Shown: positions 16,991-26,189, counted from the first letter of the stretch. The stretch is DNA of 64,000 bases from Bog-756 sp963778165 (GCA_963778165.1 CAVZTE010000006.1:1-64000), one strand, 5' to 3'. Made by a program: numbers and translations. The notes: a model not told the origin generated them from the letters alone.

Positions 16991-17036
16991 CCACTGAAAG
17001 GCCAGGTCAGAGGCCGGAAGTGGAAATCCCGGTGAG
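16991..17036 (+). repeat. Right copy of the imperfect direct repeat
   Basis: Partner of 14479-14525. The two copies bound a 2.5-kb patch with the aldo/keto reductase relic, the ERCC4-Lsr2 gene and vapBC. No integrase is present. Confidence 0.4.
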
Positions 17037-17209
17037 GCGAACTCGCCAATCAATGCACAGCGGGGGGTTTCCCACTGCTCGGGTATGCGCGTTTCGAGTG
17101 CCGCCGGCAGGGCTTTCAGTGCCACCCTGGGGGCTACCTCAGCCACGATGCCCACTCTGTACTCACGCCCAGAGATCGAGGACAGACCTCCGGCCACGGC
17201 CAAAAGGGG

Positions 17210-17610
17210 TTGGCGAGACGTGCTGTCGACGACCACGGCCGCGTGCTCACCACCAACATCCAGGCTGCCGCTCTATACCGCCAAGCGCAGCAGGCCGTGA
17301 GTGCGCCCTGGCAGCGGTGGCTCTTCGTCTTGCAGTCCATGCCGATCCGGCCTTTCAGCTCGCCGCTGCGGATCTCGAAGCCCTTACAGATTCTGAACGG
17401 CCCTGGCGCCGCATCGGCGGTCGCCAGATGAACTGGGAACGTCATCACATCGAAGTGATCTGTGCGGCGGCAGCCGGCAACTTCAATCGAGCGAGCGACC
17501 TGCTCTATGAACACCTGGCGAGCGCCGGCTGCGAGCCACTCGCCCTAAGCATCTCCACGGGACTCCGCCGGCGCAGTGGGATCCAAGGTGGGTTCGAGGA
17601 CAGTCGGTGA
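17210..17610 (+). pseudogene. Broken fragment of a TPR (TTC38-like) protein
   Basis: Two frames carry consecutive family-like pieces. The first (from a TTG at 17210) reads VDDHGRVLTTNIQAAALYRQ then AQQAVSA; near 17300 it moves to a frame reading LAVHADPAFQLAAADLEALT, RQMNWERHHIEVICAAAAGN and RASDLLYEHLASAGCEPLAL, with stop at 17610. The NWERHHIEV and helical repeat pattern resembles tetratricopeptide proteins of the TTC38 type as remembered. The fragment is far shorter than the family (over 400 residues). It is a relic next to the right repeat. Confidence 0.5.
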
Positions 17611-17680
17611 TCTTCCGGATTGCCATCCAGGCCGTGAATGGTCATAAGCCACGGTGGCCGGGTGCGCCATCGAAATGGAG

Positions 17681-17707
17681 CTGGCACTCGTGGGATGAGA
17701 GTGCTAA
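17681..17707 (+). promoter_or_regulatory. CIRCE element (HrcA operator) upstream of hsp20
   Basis: CTGGCACTC, 9-base spacer, GAGTGCTAA. The consensus is TTAGCACTC-N9-GAGTGCTAA: the right arm is exact, the left arm differs at two positions, and the spacing is exact. It lies 70 bases before the hsp20 start and predicts HrcA heat-shock control. Confidence 0.8.
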
Positions 17708-17776
17708 TAATTGGGCCGTCACCGCTTTTTGGCGGCGCGAGAGCTAACCAAGTCTTGCTCGTAGGAGGTGATGATC

Positions 17777-18218
17777 ATGGCTCTTGTGCGCAGTGATCCA
17801 TTGAGGGACGTCGACCGGCGCTTCCAGCAGCCGGGGCGGTCAGAACGGAAGAGGTTCCCGAAATCTGACTATGCCGATGGACGCCTACAGGAAGGACAAT
17901 TCCTTCCTCATCCGGCTCGACTTACCCTGCGTGTGCGCCGACGCAGTCGAGCTGACGGTCAAGGAGAACGTTCTCACCATCAAGGCTGAACGTGGTGCTC
18001 CGACGACCTCGAACGGGATTGAGGTGGTGATCGCCGAACGGTTTTTCGGGACCATCACCCGACAGGTGTTCTTGGGCACCAATCTCGACACCCAGCATGT
18101 TTGGGCAGAATACGAGGCTGGTGTCCTGACGTTCGCAATCCCGGTGGTGGAACGGGCCGAGCCGTGTCGGATCGAGAGCACGGAAAGGGGCGATCACCAG
18201 CAACTCGCAACTACATGA
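17777..18218 (+). pseudogene. Hsp20/alpha-crystallin small heat-shock protein, frame broken near the N-terminus
   Basis: The ATG at 17777 follows AGGAGGTGAT (17763-17772), a near-perfect ribosome binding site, and reads MALVRSDPLRDVDRRFQQPG, a typical actinobacterial Hsp20 start. The alpha-crystallin domain continues in a different frame from about 17871: MPMDAYRKDNSFLIRLDLP, VELTVKENVLTIKAERG, RFFGTITRQVFLGTNLDTQH and the GVLTFAIPV strand. One indel between about 17840 and 17870 joins them into a protein of about 146 residues, normal for the family. It is an ATP-independent holdase. The second frame could start alone at ATG 17871 and still give a nearly whole core domain. CIRCE upstream indicates heat induction. 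Confidence 0.75.
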
Positions 18219-18329
18219 GCCTCGGATACTGGCCGGAGTGTGGACTGTCACCAACCGCTCTCCGGTCGGGGTCGGGGTTCATCCGTCTTGGGAGGAAGAA
18301 ACGCATGTGGCGGACAAGGGAGGTGAGAA

Positions 18330-18659
18330 GTGCGTCCGGCCTTTTCGTTTTCTGTGACCGACGTTGGCGATGTACATATCGTCTCACTGCGGGGCGAGTT
18401 GGACGTAGCTACCTCAGCAGGGCTGGCGGACTGGTTGGTTGAGGTATCGGGTTCCACCGTGGTCATCGATTTGGACCAACTGACCTTCATGGATAGTTCC
18501 GGGCTCGGTGCCATCGTTTCGGCAAGGAATCGACTGATCGAGAAGGGAGACCAGCTGGTGCTCACCCGTCCTCGTGCAAACGTAAGGCGACTGTTTGAGA
18601 TCACGGGATTAGCAGAATGGATCCATGGCTGGAATCCAAAATGGTCCAGGGCACAGTAA
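18330..18659 (+). CDS. STAS-domain anti-sigma factor antagonist
   Basis: 109 residues, a single STAS domain: VHIVSLRGELDVATSAGLAD and the phosphorylation loop FMDSSGLGAIVSARN with Ser56. Proteins of this type are switched off by phosphorylation at that serine and free a sigma factor by binding its anti-sigma kinase. GTG at 18330 is supported by GGGAGGTGA just upstream. No kinase partner is adjacent. Its place after hsp20 suggests general stress control. Confidence 0.88.
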   Translation: MRPAFSFSVTDVGDVHIVSLRGELDVATSAGLADWLVEVSGSTVVIDLDQLTFMDSSGLGAIVSARNRLIEKGDQLVLTRPRANVRRLFEITGLAEWIHGWNPKWSRAQ

Positions 18660-18702
18660 GCACATGGTCGAAGCGGATGGCGGACAAAGTGGCTGGCTCA
18701 GA

Positions 18703-18867
18703 TCACCACCGGTAGAACCGGTGATTCCCCGCCCCCTCGCCACGTCCCAGAGCAAATCCGATGAGCCACAGGACAAGCAGCACTACGGCTGCGATCCACA
18801 GGACATGCAAGGCGAATCCCAGACCGGCAAAAATCAAGACCACCAGAAAGGCGAGTAGCAAAACCAT
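18703..18867 (-). CDS. Small hydrophobic membrane protein (lmo0937/DUF5670-like)
   Basis: 54 residues: VLLLAFLVVLIFAGLGFALH then VLWIAAVVLLVLWLIGFALG, two membrane helices, and a polar end GNHRFYRW. Short proteins with a W/Y-R-W end are widespread in actinobacteria and often stress-induced. ATG 18867 has GGAGG about 9 bases upstream. It is convergent with the STAS gene. Confidence 0.7.
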   Translation of the reverse strand: MVLLLAFLVVLIFAGLGFALHVLWIAAVVLLVLWLIGFALGRGEGAGNHRFYRW

Positions 18868-19133
18868 TGTGAAATGCCTCCAATCAGAATCGGGTGGTCT
18901 CAAGATTCCCAGATGGGGCGGCGGCAAAACCCCGAGCATCCCTGGGCCCAGTCCTTGAGAGTCAATCACCGCGCCACCTGGATAGAGTGCCCGCCGTCCC
19001 GTCCTGCTACGTCCTTGCCCTCCACGCCGTTTATCCAGAGTCTCAGACGGGAAGGATGGCCGTTCAGTCAGTGGAGGCCAATTAGTCGCCACGTCCCAGG
19101 CCCAATTCGCAATGGGTGGGCAGAAGGGAAAGC

Positions 19134-19808
19134 ATGAACCTAGAAGACGAGGACTTGCGGGCCGGCGTGCTATTCGATGTCGACGGCACGCTGATGGACA
19201 CCAATTACCTTCACACCCTGGCCTGGTCCCGAGCCTTCCGCGATGCTGGAGAGTGGGCGCCGATGAATGCGATTCACCGACTCGTAGGGATGGGCGGCGA
19301 CCAATTGGTTCCGGAAGCTCTTGGCCACGACAGCCATCAGGCGGTGAAAGCCAGGTCGCCCCGTTATCAGGAACTGATCGGTGAGGCCCAACCGTTCCCC
19401 GGGGCCAGGGATCTCGTCGCTATCGTCTCCCAGCAAGGGATGGCTGCCGTACTGGCCACCTCATCCCCGGCCGACGAACTGGATGTTCTGCTGGCAGCGT
19501 TGGATATCGGGGACTTCCTTGCGGGAAGGACGACAGCCGACGACATTGGCGAGTCCAAACCGTCCCCAGAGGTGTTCCTCACCGCCATGGCCCGCCATTC
19601 GCTGGACCCTCGGCGCACGCTCGCCGTTGGTGACAGTATCTGGGACATCAGAGCAGCTCGCGGTGCCGGGATCGGCTGCGTGGCGGTTGAGACGGGCGGA
19701 TTCAGCCATCACGAGCTCAGTGAGGCAGGGGCGCTCCACGTTTACCGTGATGTACGCGAACTCGGACAACAGTTCTTCACATCCCCGTTGGCCAGGCTTC
19801 TCATGTAA
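19134..19808 (+). CDS. HAD-superfamily phosphatase (beta-phosphoglucomutase-like)
   Basis: 224 residues from ATG 19134 (an earlier in-frame start at 19116 lacks support). HAD motif I is LFDVDGTLMDT (Asp15, Asp17), motif II VLATSSPADEL, motif III Lys in IGESKPSPEVF and motif IV VGDSIWDIRAARGAG. A helical cap follows motif I. Likely substrates are small phosphorylated metabolites. A diverged copy of its 3' end recurs at about 21240-21345. Confidence 0.85.
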   Translation: MNLEDEDLRAGVLFDVDGTLMDTNYLHTLAWSRAFRDAGEWAPMNAIHRLVGMGGDQLVPEALGHDSHQAVKARSPRYQELIGEAQPFPGARDLVAIVSQQGMAAVLATSSPADELDVLLAALDIGDFLAGRTTADDIGESKPSPEVFLTAMARHSLDPRRTLAVGDSIWDIRAARGAGIGCVAVETGGFSHHELSEAGALHVYRDVRELGQQFFTSPLARLLM

Positions 19809-19924
19809 GAGTCGACCCGATGTGAGACAACGCATCATTCCGGAGGGGCTCTGGGCTCACTCGCCGGTAACGCTGAAGCGGATCACATCGCCTGTAGAGT
19901 CGCATTTTCTGCGATTCGACGTAT

Positions 19925-19946
19925 GGCTCGCTTTCTGTGGCGAGCC
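19925..19946. terminator. Hairpin between the convergent HAD and diiron-protein genes
   Basis: GGCTCGC (19925-19931) and GCGAGCC (19940-19946) make a 7-bp perfect stem with an 8-base loop in the 240-base convergent gap. No T-run. Confidence 0.3.
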
Positions 19947-20047
19947 GAGTTGCCGTGGACAGCGTCCGTACTTGCAATACTGAAGGAAGAGGCCCCCTCC
20001 TAATAACGACGCTGGTCGCTCAGCCGTCCTTTCGAGAGGAACCTCCT

Positions 20048-21133
20048 CTAAGCACAACACCCTAAGGGCGATTGTTCCGTGGTAGCCCTGGTGTCAGGCA
20101 GTGCGTAGAGCGACGATTGGTGAGCGGTCCATCGTTCGAGCAGGTGGCTGCTAAAGCGGCGCTCGACCTCGAGTAGGGCTGAAACGCCGAAGAGAACGTC
20201 GTTCAAAGCGTCCGGGTCAGATTCCGCTAACCCCATGATCAGATCATCAGCAGCGATTCTCTCATGGATCACGTCGGCCTCTACATGGACGTCATAGAAC
20301 TCAGCTCCGTCAGAACCGCCCACAAGCCGTCGCATTGCTCTCGCATACTTTGACATAGGGACAACCGAGGTCATCTCAAAGGCTGCGAGGTGGCCTACCA
20401 GGGCACCTCGCCATCGACGGTGAAGGCCGAAGACGGAGACAAGGTTGTCAGTCGCCAAAGCAACCCCGGGCACTTGGTTGATATAGGCCCCGGGTGCAGG
20501 ATCGAGCTCCAATGCCATCATGGTGATGGCAAACAGCTCTGCATGGGATCGCCCGGCTATGCCTGCCCCATATTCGTCCGTCTGGAGGGTGACCATGGCA
20601 GATTTCGCTCTCCCCCTCAACCGAGGAATTGCCCACGTATGAGGGTCCGCCTCCTTCCTTTGGTAGATGCTGCGATGAATGACGAACTCTCGAAGTTCAT
20701 CAACAGACCCGGCGTCGGCCAGATAAGTGGACAGCGAAGGGCCGCTCTCCGTGGCCAGCAGATCCTGAACCTGCTCTACGACGTCCTGACCAGAACGCCC
20801 ACCACCCGACTCCCCGGCTTGTGAGGGAGCCGAAAGATGAAGTGCAGCGAGAAAGCTATCCTCCAGACGGGCGGTGAGGGCCAGGAGCGAAGGCTGCCAC
20901 TCCCACTGGTCTTCGACTCCGGCAAATCCGTCGTAGTGCAATCCGTAACAGACGTGCAGAGCCAACTGGGTATCCTCATCATCCAGTGACGCCTGTCCAG
21001 GGATCGCTCCCGGATGGATTGTTCGAGGAGGCCCTTGAAGGCGATCGCAGATGTATTCGGTCAGCGGTCCCCGAGGAACGGGCAAGGATGGTCTCGCCAA
21101 TCTCGTGTTCCTAAATCTGGGCGATTTCGACAT
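20048..21133 (-). CDS. Iron-containing redox enzyme family protein (heme-oxygenase-like diiron fold)
   Basis: About 361 residues from ATG 21133; the frame is open to 21199, but those codons do not look like family. The helical pattern and metal-ligand-like motifs match heme-oxygenase-like diiron oxidases: LALHVCYGLHYDGFAGVEDQ, LREFVIHRSIYQRKEADPHT, DEYGAGIAGRSHAELFAITM and EFYDVHVEADVIHERIAADD. Such enzymes oxidise or cleave small molecules with a diiron centre; the substrate here is unknown. It sits between an HAD gene and a relic of an HAD-like gene. Confidence 0.75.
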   Translation of the reverse strand: MSKSPRFRNTRLARPSLPVPRGPLTEYICDRLQGPPRTIHPGAIPGQASLDDEDTQLALHVCYGLHYDGFAGVEDQWEWQPSLLALTARLEDSFLAALHLSAPSQAGESGGGRSGQDVVEQVQDLLATESGPSLSTYLADAGSVDELREFVIHRSIYQRKEADPHTWAIPRLRGRAKSAMVTLQTDEYGAGIAGRSHAELFAITMMALELDPAPGAYINQVPGVALATDNLVSVFGLHRRWRGALVGHLAAFEMTSVVPMSKYARAMRRLVGGSDGAEFYDVHVEADVIHERIAADDLIMGLAESDPDALNDVLFGVSALLEVERRFSSHLLERWTAHQSSLYALPDTRATTEQSPLGCCA

Positions 21134-21239
21134 CAGAGCCTTCCTCGACGAGTGGAGCGGGTGTGAGCACAGCACCTGCCCAATCGCGACCCGGTTCAAT
21201 CGTGGAACGGCGATGTCGGTGAAAACTCATCTCGCCAGC

Positions 21240-21345
21240 CGGATTGATTTGTCCGGAGTGAGTCAGGCGTGATCCATGTCTACCGTGCTGTGCTCGAGCG
21301 CGGGCGACGGTTCCTCACCTAGCCGTTGGCCACGCTTCTAGTTCA
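21240..21345 (+). pseudogene. Relic of a second HAD gene (3' end only)
   Basis: Translated from 21266 this reads GVIHVYRAVLERGRRFLT, stop, PLATLL. The intact HAD gene ends GALHVYRDVRELGQQFFTS then PLARLL. DNA likeness extends through CCGTTGGCCA-C/G-GCTTCT. A frame change lies just upstream, where RIDLSGVSQA parallels GFSHHELSEA. It is a remnant of a diverged paralogue or of a duplication, ending about 120 bases before the large catalase. Confidence 0.6.
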
Positions 21346-21468
21346 CCCGAACGGGTGAGTTACTCCGGTATCGGTTTGCTGTGCGGTGGTCCGGGTATCG
21401 CCTGATCACTCCGCGGGACGTGTTCTCCGCCGGAGGTAGCTTCATCCCCTGCCCGAAAGGTGGTCGTC

Positions 21469-23566
21469 ATGGCCCGCACTCCCAGTAAGCCCGCGTCCGG
21501 AAGCCGGCGCAAGCCCACCATCTCGGCTGGTGCACCCAACGAGACCGAGGCCCCGGAGTGGGCCCAGAGCGGGGACACGCTGACCACCGCCACCGGCGTT
21601 CCCGTGGATGACACCGACAACAGCTTGCGGGTAGGGGAGCGCGGTCCCACCCTCCTCGACGACTTCCACCTACGTGAGAAGATCATGCACTTCGATCACG
21701 AGCGCATTCCGGAGCGAGTGGTGCACGCACGGGGTGCGGCCGCCCACGGGACCTTTCGGCTGACCCAGTCGATCGAGAAGCTGACCTGTGCCCCCATCCT
21801 GTGCGAGCCGAATGTGGACACCGCTACCTTCGTCCGCTTCTCGACCGTCGCCGGATCCAGGGGTTCGGCTGACACCGCCCGCGATGTACGAGGGTTCGCC
21901 GTGCGCTTCTACACCGATGAAGGTAACTGGGACTTGGTCGGCAACAACATCCCGGTCTTCTTCATCCAGGACGGCATCAAGTTTCCCGACCTCATTCATG
22001 CAGCCAAACCTGAGCCCGACCGCGAGATCCCCCAAGCACAGACGGCGCATGACACCTTCTGGGATTTTGCCTCTCTGGCCCCCGAGTCAACCCACATGCT
22101 GATGTGGGTCATGTCGGACCGGGCCATTCCGCGTTCCTTCCGCACCATGGAGGGCTTCGGCGTACATACATTCCGTCTGGTCAATGCCAGAGGGAAGACG
22201 ACCTTGGTCAAGTTCCACTGGAAGCCGGTTGCCGGAATGGCCTCACTGGTGTGGGAGGAGGCCCAGAAGCTTGGGGGCATCGACCCGGACTTCCATCGAC
22301 GGGACCTGTGGGAGTCCATCGAATCCGGATCCTTCCCGGCATGGGACTTCGGGGTGCAGGTCTTCCCCGACAGCGAGGACCAGATGTTCGAAGGAAATTG
22401 ATCTGCTGGACCCGACCAAGCTGGTACCGGAAGAGCTCGCCCCGGTTCAGATCATTGGACGCCTTACCCTCAACCGGAATCCGACGAACTACTTCTCGGA
22501 GACCGAACAGGTGGCCTTTTGCACGGCCCACGTGCCGAGGGGGATTGACTTCACCGATGACCCGCTCCTGCAGGCACGAAACTTCTCCTATCTCGACACC
22601 CAGCTGACCCGGCTAGGGGGACCGAACTTCGACCAGCTGCCCATCAACCGGGCCCACTCGCCAGTCAACACCACTCAGCGCGACGGATTAAGCCAGCAGG
22701 CGGTGGCTGAGGGGGTGGCCGCCTACAACCCGAATTCTCTGGGTGGGGGTTGTCCATTTCCGGCTGGCAGTGCGGGATACGTGGCTGTCCCTCGCCAAGT
22801 GTCGGGGACGAGGGAGCGGGTACGAGCCCGGTCCTTCTCCGACCACTATTCGCAGGCCACCTTGTTCTGGGAGAGCATGTCTGACCCCGAACGCGAGCAC
22901 ATCGTCGCGGCGTTCGCCTTCGAGCTGGGCAAGTGCCTGAGTGCGGAGGTCAAGGATCGCATGCTGGCCAACCTGGCAAACGTTGACGCCGCCCTCGCGG
23001 GGGGAGTGGCGGCCAGCTTGGGCGCATCGGCACCGAGGGGAAAACCGGCCAAGAACGTCAGGCCATCACCGGCACTCTCGCTGGTCCCCGAGGAACCTGG
23101 GAACATCGAGGGCCGGGTGGTGGGAATTCTTGTGGGGGATGGCGTGGACCGCTCCGGTGCGGTATCGGTGAGCAGAGCTCTGGAGAAGGTCGGAGCCGAG
23201 GCGGTCGTCATTGCCTCCCACGGTGGGACGGTCGATGGCGATGACGACGATGTGTTGGAGGTGACCAAGAGCGCCCTGACGACCCAGTCCGTCGAGTACG
23301 ACGCCCTGGTGGTGGCGGGGGGAGCGAGTGCACAGGCGCTGGCCCGAGACCCCTACACCGCCGTCAACCTCAGCGAGGCTTATCGCCACTACAAGACCAT
23401 TGCCGCATGGGGACGGGGCATCGAAGTCCTCGACGCCGTAGGAATTCCTACTGGCGCCCCTGGGGTGGTCACCTCAGTGAAGCCCGGTCGGACTTTCGCT
23501 CAGGATCTCATCGAGTCCATCGGATGGCACCGCCACTGGGAGCGGACCATGGACGACCTCGCATGA
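21469..23566 (+). pseudogene. katE: Large-subunit catalase (KatE/HPII type) with C-terminal DJ-1-like domain, one frame break
   Basis: Two overlapping frames encode one clade 2 catalase of about 698 residues. The first holds the heme-side His (RVVHARGAAAHGTF, near residue 86), Asn (LVGNNIPVFF, about 158) and the body up to SEDQMFEG. The second holds IDLLDPTKLVPEELAPVQII, the proximal Tyr (RNFSYLDTQLTRLGGPNF) and, from about residue 545, the flavodoxin/DJ-1-like domain (GRVVGILVGDGVDRSGAVSV, ASHGGTVDGDDDD). An extra A in GGAAATTGAT at about 22396-22398 explains the break; removing it gives FEGIDLL as in the family. ATG 21469 has AAAGGTGG upstream. It breaks down hydrogen peroxide if the frame is intact in the cell. 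Confidence 0.85.
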
Positions 23567-23820
23567 TGGCGAACGACTGGAGAACGGCGCGGCATCTGCC
23601 CGACCCGACGCAGAGTAACTCTCCGGTGGGTAATCCTGAGACGGCCCACGGTTGAAGGTCGAATGTTTCTGAGGATCGATTCAGGGCTTGCTCCTGCGGC
23701 GAACCCAGCGGCGTCGGACCGTCTCCCGGTGCTCTGGATCCTCACCGCCGATTTCTCACAGGCGAGACCGTCCACCTTGAAGGCGGCAAGGCCTGAGCCT
23801 GCTACCGACCCAGGGCTTGG

Positions 23821-24780
23821 TCACAATCGTGAGACGAGTTCACTGACGATCTCCGCCGCTGGTTGTGGATGCCTGACGAGAGCAACGCTCTGTCCCGCCC
23901 ACATGGACAATGCCTCGATATCACCCGTGGTGCCAACCATCGGCGGTGCTGGCTCATAGCGGACGATTGCTTCGCCCGAAGCAAAATGTGCGATGACGTC
24001 GCCCACCCCGGGTCGACTCTCCAGAGGCGGCCGGCCTGCGGCGTCCCACATCTTGGCCGTTGAATTCCGAAGGGCACGGTGGGGCGAGTCTGGCCAGTCG
24101 ACGTCGTAGAGATCGGGGTACCACTCCGCGTCCGTTTCGACCGCGTTGATCAGCCGATTGCGGTACTCCTGGTGGATGGGCATCTCTTGGGCAAGTAGAA
24201 ACCGGGTACCCACCCACGCTGCCTGAGCGCCCAGAGCGAGGACGGCGGCCACACCCCGAGCGTCCCCGATCCCGCCAGCCGCGATCACTGGCACCGGCAC
24301 CACTGCGTCCACGACGGCAGGCACCAAGGGGAGAGTCGCAATCCGACTCCCGACATGACCCCCAGCCTCCCAGCCCTGGGCCACGATCACATCAACGCCG
24401 CCCGCGACCGCCCGCCGTGCCTCTTCGGCGCTTCCGACCGTACACAGGACGAGCCCGCCGGCATCGTGGACCTGCTCGACGTAACCAGAGGGATCTCCCA
24501 GGAACAGCGAGACGATCCGCAAGCCGGCCTCAAGAGCTTCATCGAGGCGACGGTGCTGATCAGAGGTGAGAACGAGGTTGCCACAGAATGGCCGGTCGGT
24601 AAGTGCGGCCGTGTCGCGAACCACATCACCTGGCGGATCGGACCATGTAAGTGTCACCATGCCGAGCCCACCGGCATTCGAGACGGCTGCGGCCAGCTCG
24701 GGCACTGCCACCATGGCCGCCAAAACAATCGGTTGTTCAATCCCGAGCAATTCGCACACCGGTGTTCGCACTACCGCCAC
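23821..24780 (-). CDS. Nitronate monooxygenase/2-nitropropane dioxygenase family FMN enzyme
   Basis: 319 residues. Typical features are the start LLGIEQPIVLAAMVAVPELA, VSNAGGLGMVTL, VDVIVAQGWEAGGHVGSR (catalytic-His type stretch), PVIAAGGIGDARGVAAVLAL (FMN phosphate loop) and GTRFLLAQEMPIHQEYRNRL. Such FMN enzymes detoxify nitronates or act on related substrates. The GTG at 24780 follows an AAGGG-like site. It is alone on its strand; neighbours are stress genes. Confidence 0.88.
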   Translation of the reverse strand: MAVVRTPVCELLGIEQPIVLAAMVAVPELAAAVSNAGGLGMVTLTWSDPPGDVVRDTAALTDRPFCGNLVLTSDQHRRLDEALEAGLRIVSLFLGDPSGYVEQVHDAGGLVLCTVGSAEEARRAVAGGVDVIVAQGWEAGGHVGSRIATLPLVPAVVDAVVPVPVIAAGGIGDARGVAAVLALGAQAAWVGTRFLLAQEMPIHQEYRNRLINAVETDAEWYPDLYDVDWPDSPHRALRNSTAKMWDAAGRPPLESRPGVGDVIAHFASGEAIVRYEPAPPMVGTTGDIEALSMWAGQSVALVRHPQPAAEIVSELVSRL

Positions 24781-25080
24781 CTACCCTTCGATCCTGGCCG
24801 TCTTCTGCCCGACTGGGGACAGACCTCTATTCTTTCACGACTGGTATATTCTGCATGTAGGCGACGTCGTGGCACCTGTGTAAGGCAACGGTCGGAAATC
24901 GACCTCAGCGCAGGCCATAGCTCGATGGTGCGCCAGGCCCTCTGCGTGATGCCGCCGGAGGCGAGTTCTACTATCTGATACTTCCATCGCATTGCCGCTG
25001 ACCAGCTACGGAGGATCCTTACGTCTCGGCTAGCGAGTCAAAACAAGACGAGAGCGCGCTGGCAAGTCTCGATCTGAAGG
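24781..25080. other. Gap without a recognisable gene
   Basis: Three hundred bases between two minus-strand genes. It must hold the promoter of the nitronate monooxygenase gene, but no clear -10/-35 pair, repeat or coding likeness was seen. Confidence 0.4.
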
Positions 25081-25695
25081 TCAGCGTTTGACGCCGATGC
25101 TCTTGCCTTCGGTGTACCGGATCGGCGGCTCCAACGTGTCGACGAGGAATTGATCCCGGTCTCCTCGTTCCCACGCCTCCTTCAACCCCGGAGCAGCTAA
25201 GTCGAAGTCAGGCCGAATTTTTCGGAACACGTCCCGGAGGTCTACGTGGAGCTCGGCCATCGTGGGCCGACCCCAATACCAGTACCCGTTGTAGATCTTA
25301 AAAATCTTGAGTCCGGGCTCGAGGACGAATGTGTGGGGGATCATGGGATCGTGAGGCTCATCCGTGAACTCTTTGATGTCCAGGTCCTTCTGGACAACCC
25401 GATCGGGGTCCGAAAGGAACGGCCACGTGGCACCCAGCGCGTCCCGGAATTCATTGATATTCAGCTGGTTGTCGGTTGAGATGAGCGCTAATCGTGTGTA
25501 GGCGTTTCTGAATTCGGGATATACCCCGACTAGTTGCCCTACGAACTGGTGCTCTTTGGGATCGAAGCCGCCACGGGACAGGTGGAGCACCATCGGGTTG
25601 CCACCCTGGAGCTCCGACAGGGACCGCCGTTTGCCGGATTGATCCTCGAGCTCATAGTCGGGGAACGTTTCACCTTCACGGATATCGCTGCGCAT
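25081..25695 (-). CDS. Peroxiredoxin-like (AhpC/TSA fold) protein lacking the usual cysteine
   Basis: 204 residues with the redoxin fold: REGETFPDYELEDQSGKRRS, LALISTDNQLNINEFRDALG, WPFLSDPDRVVQKDLDIKEF, HDPMIPHTFVLEPGLKIFKI, YNGYWYWGRPTMAELHVDLR. Relatives known to me have FCPKDHQ at the peroxidatic position; here it reads LSRGGFDPKEHQ with Asp45 in place of Cys, and no Cys is seen anywhere in the product. Thiol peroxidase activity by the normal route is therefore not possible. It may bind a ligand or act as a scaffold, or may have lost function. Start ATG 25695. Confidence 0.82.
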   Translation of the reverse strand: MRSDIREGETFPDYELEDQSGKRRSLSELQGGNPMVLHLSRGGFDPKEHQFVGQLVGVYPEFRNAYTRLALISTDNQLNINEFRDALGATWPFLSDPDRVVQKDLDIKEFTDEPHDPMIPHTFVLEPGLKIFKIYNGYWYWGRPTMAELHVDLRDVFRKIRPDFDLAAPGLKEAWERGDRDQFLVDTLEPPIRYTEGKSIGVKR

Positions 25696-25922
25696 GTGGC
25701 CTCCAAACTTGAAAGGGTCAGGTCCAAGATCCCACAGGAGTCCACTAGATGACCAAGCCCGTCGCGCTCAGAAAGTACTCAGCCGCGTCGGCCAGATCAA
25801 GCGCCCGTGGGAAGTCGGATGTCCTTCGCCAATGCCTTACGAGTAAATTCTGGGCTCTGTGTAGTCACTAGCACGAGGTAGCCGGTTGCCAGATTAAACC
25901 AAATGTGAAGAGAGGACTCAGA

Positions 25923-26189
25923 ATGTCCGAGAGATTGAGTGCCGCTGAGCAGGAGCGATTGGACGACGACCAGTTCGCCTTCCGGGAACAACGGAAGGAG
26001 CCGCTGATCGATGCCAGCCATGTTCGAAACGCAATTGCTCGCTTCGATCAGGTCGAAGGCGTAAGTGACGCTGAACGCGACAGTGCATGGGAACGCATCG
26101 TGGCGGCAGCCAAGAAGTTCAATGTACAGATGTCCGAACACAGTTGGCGTGACTTACGCCACGGCGGTGAGCCTCCTGGGAAGGCTTGA
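25923..26189 (+). CDS. Small conserved protein, DUF6582-like
   Basis: 88 residues from ATG 25923 with GAGAGGA upstream. The block RKEPLIDASHVRNAIARFDQ then VEGVSDAERDSAWERIVAAA is strongly like a small family found in phages, plasmids and soil actinobacteria (DUF6582 as remembered). It is highly charged and helical, with no catalytic motif. Role unknown. Confidence 0.7.
   Translation: MSERLSAAEQERLDDDQFAFREQRKEPLIDASHVRNAIARFDQVEGVSDAERDSAWERIVAAAKKFNVQMSEHSWRDLRHGGEPPGKA

Noticed and set aside
16931..17236. Minus-strand frame of 101 codons upstream of vapB
   Set aside because: It overlaps the right direct repeat and the TPR relic, and has no recognisable domain or ribosome site.
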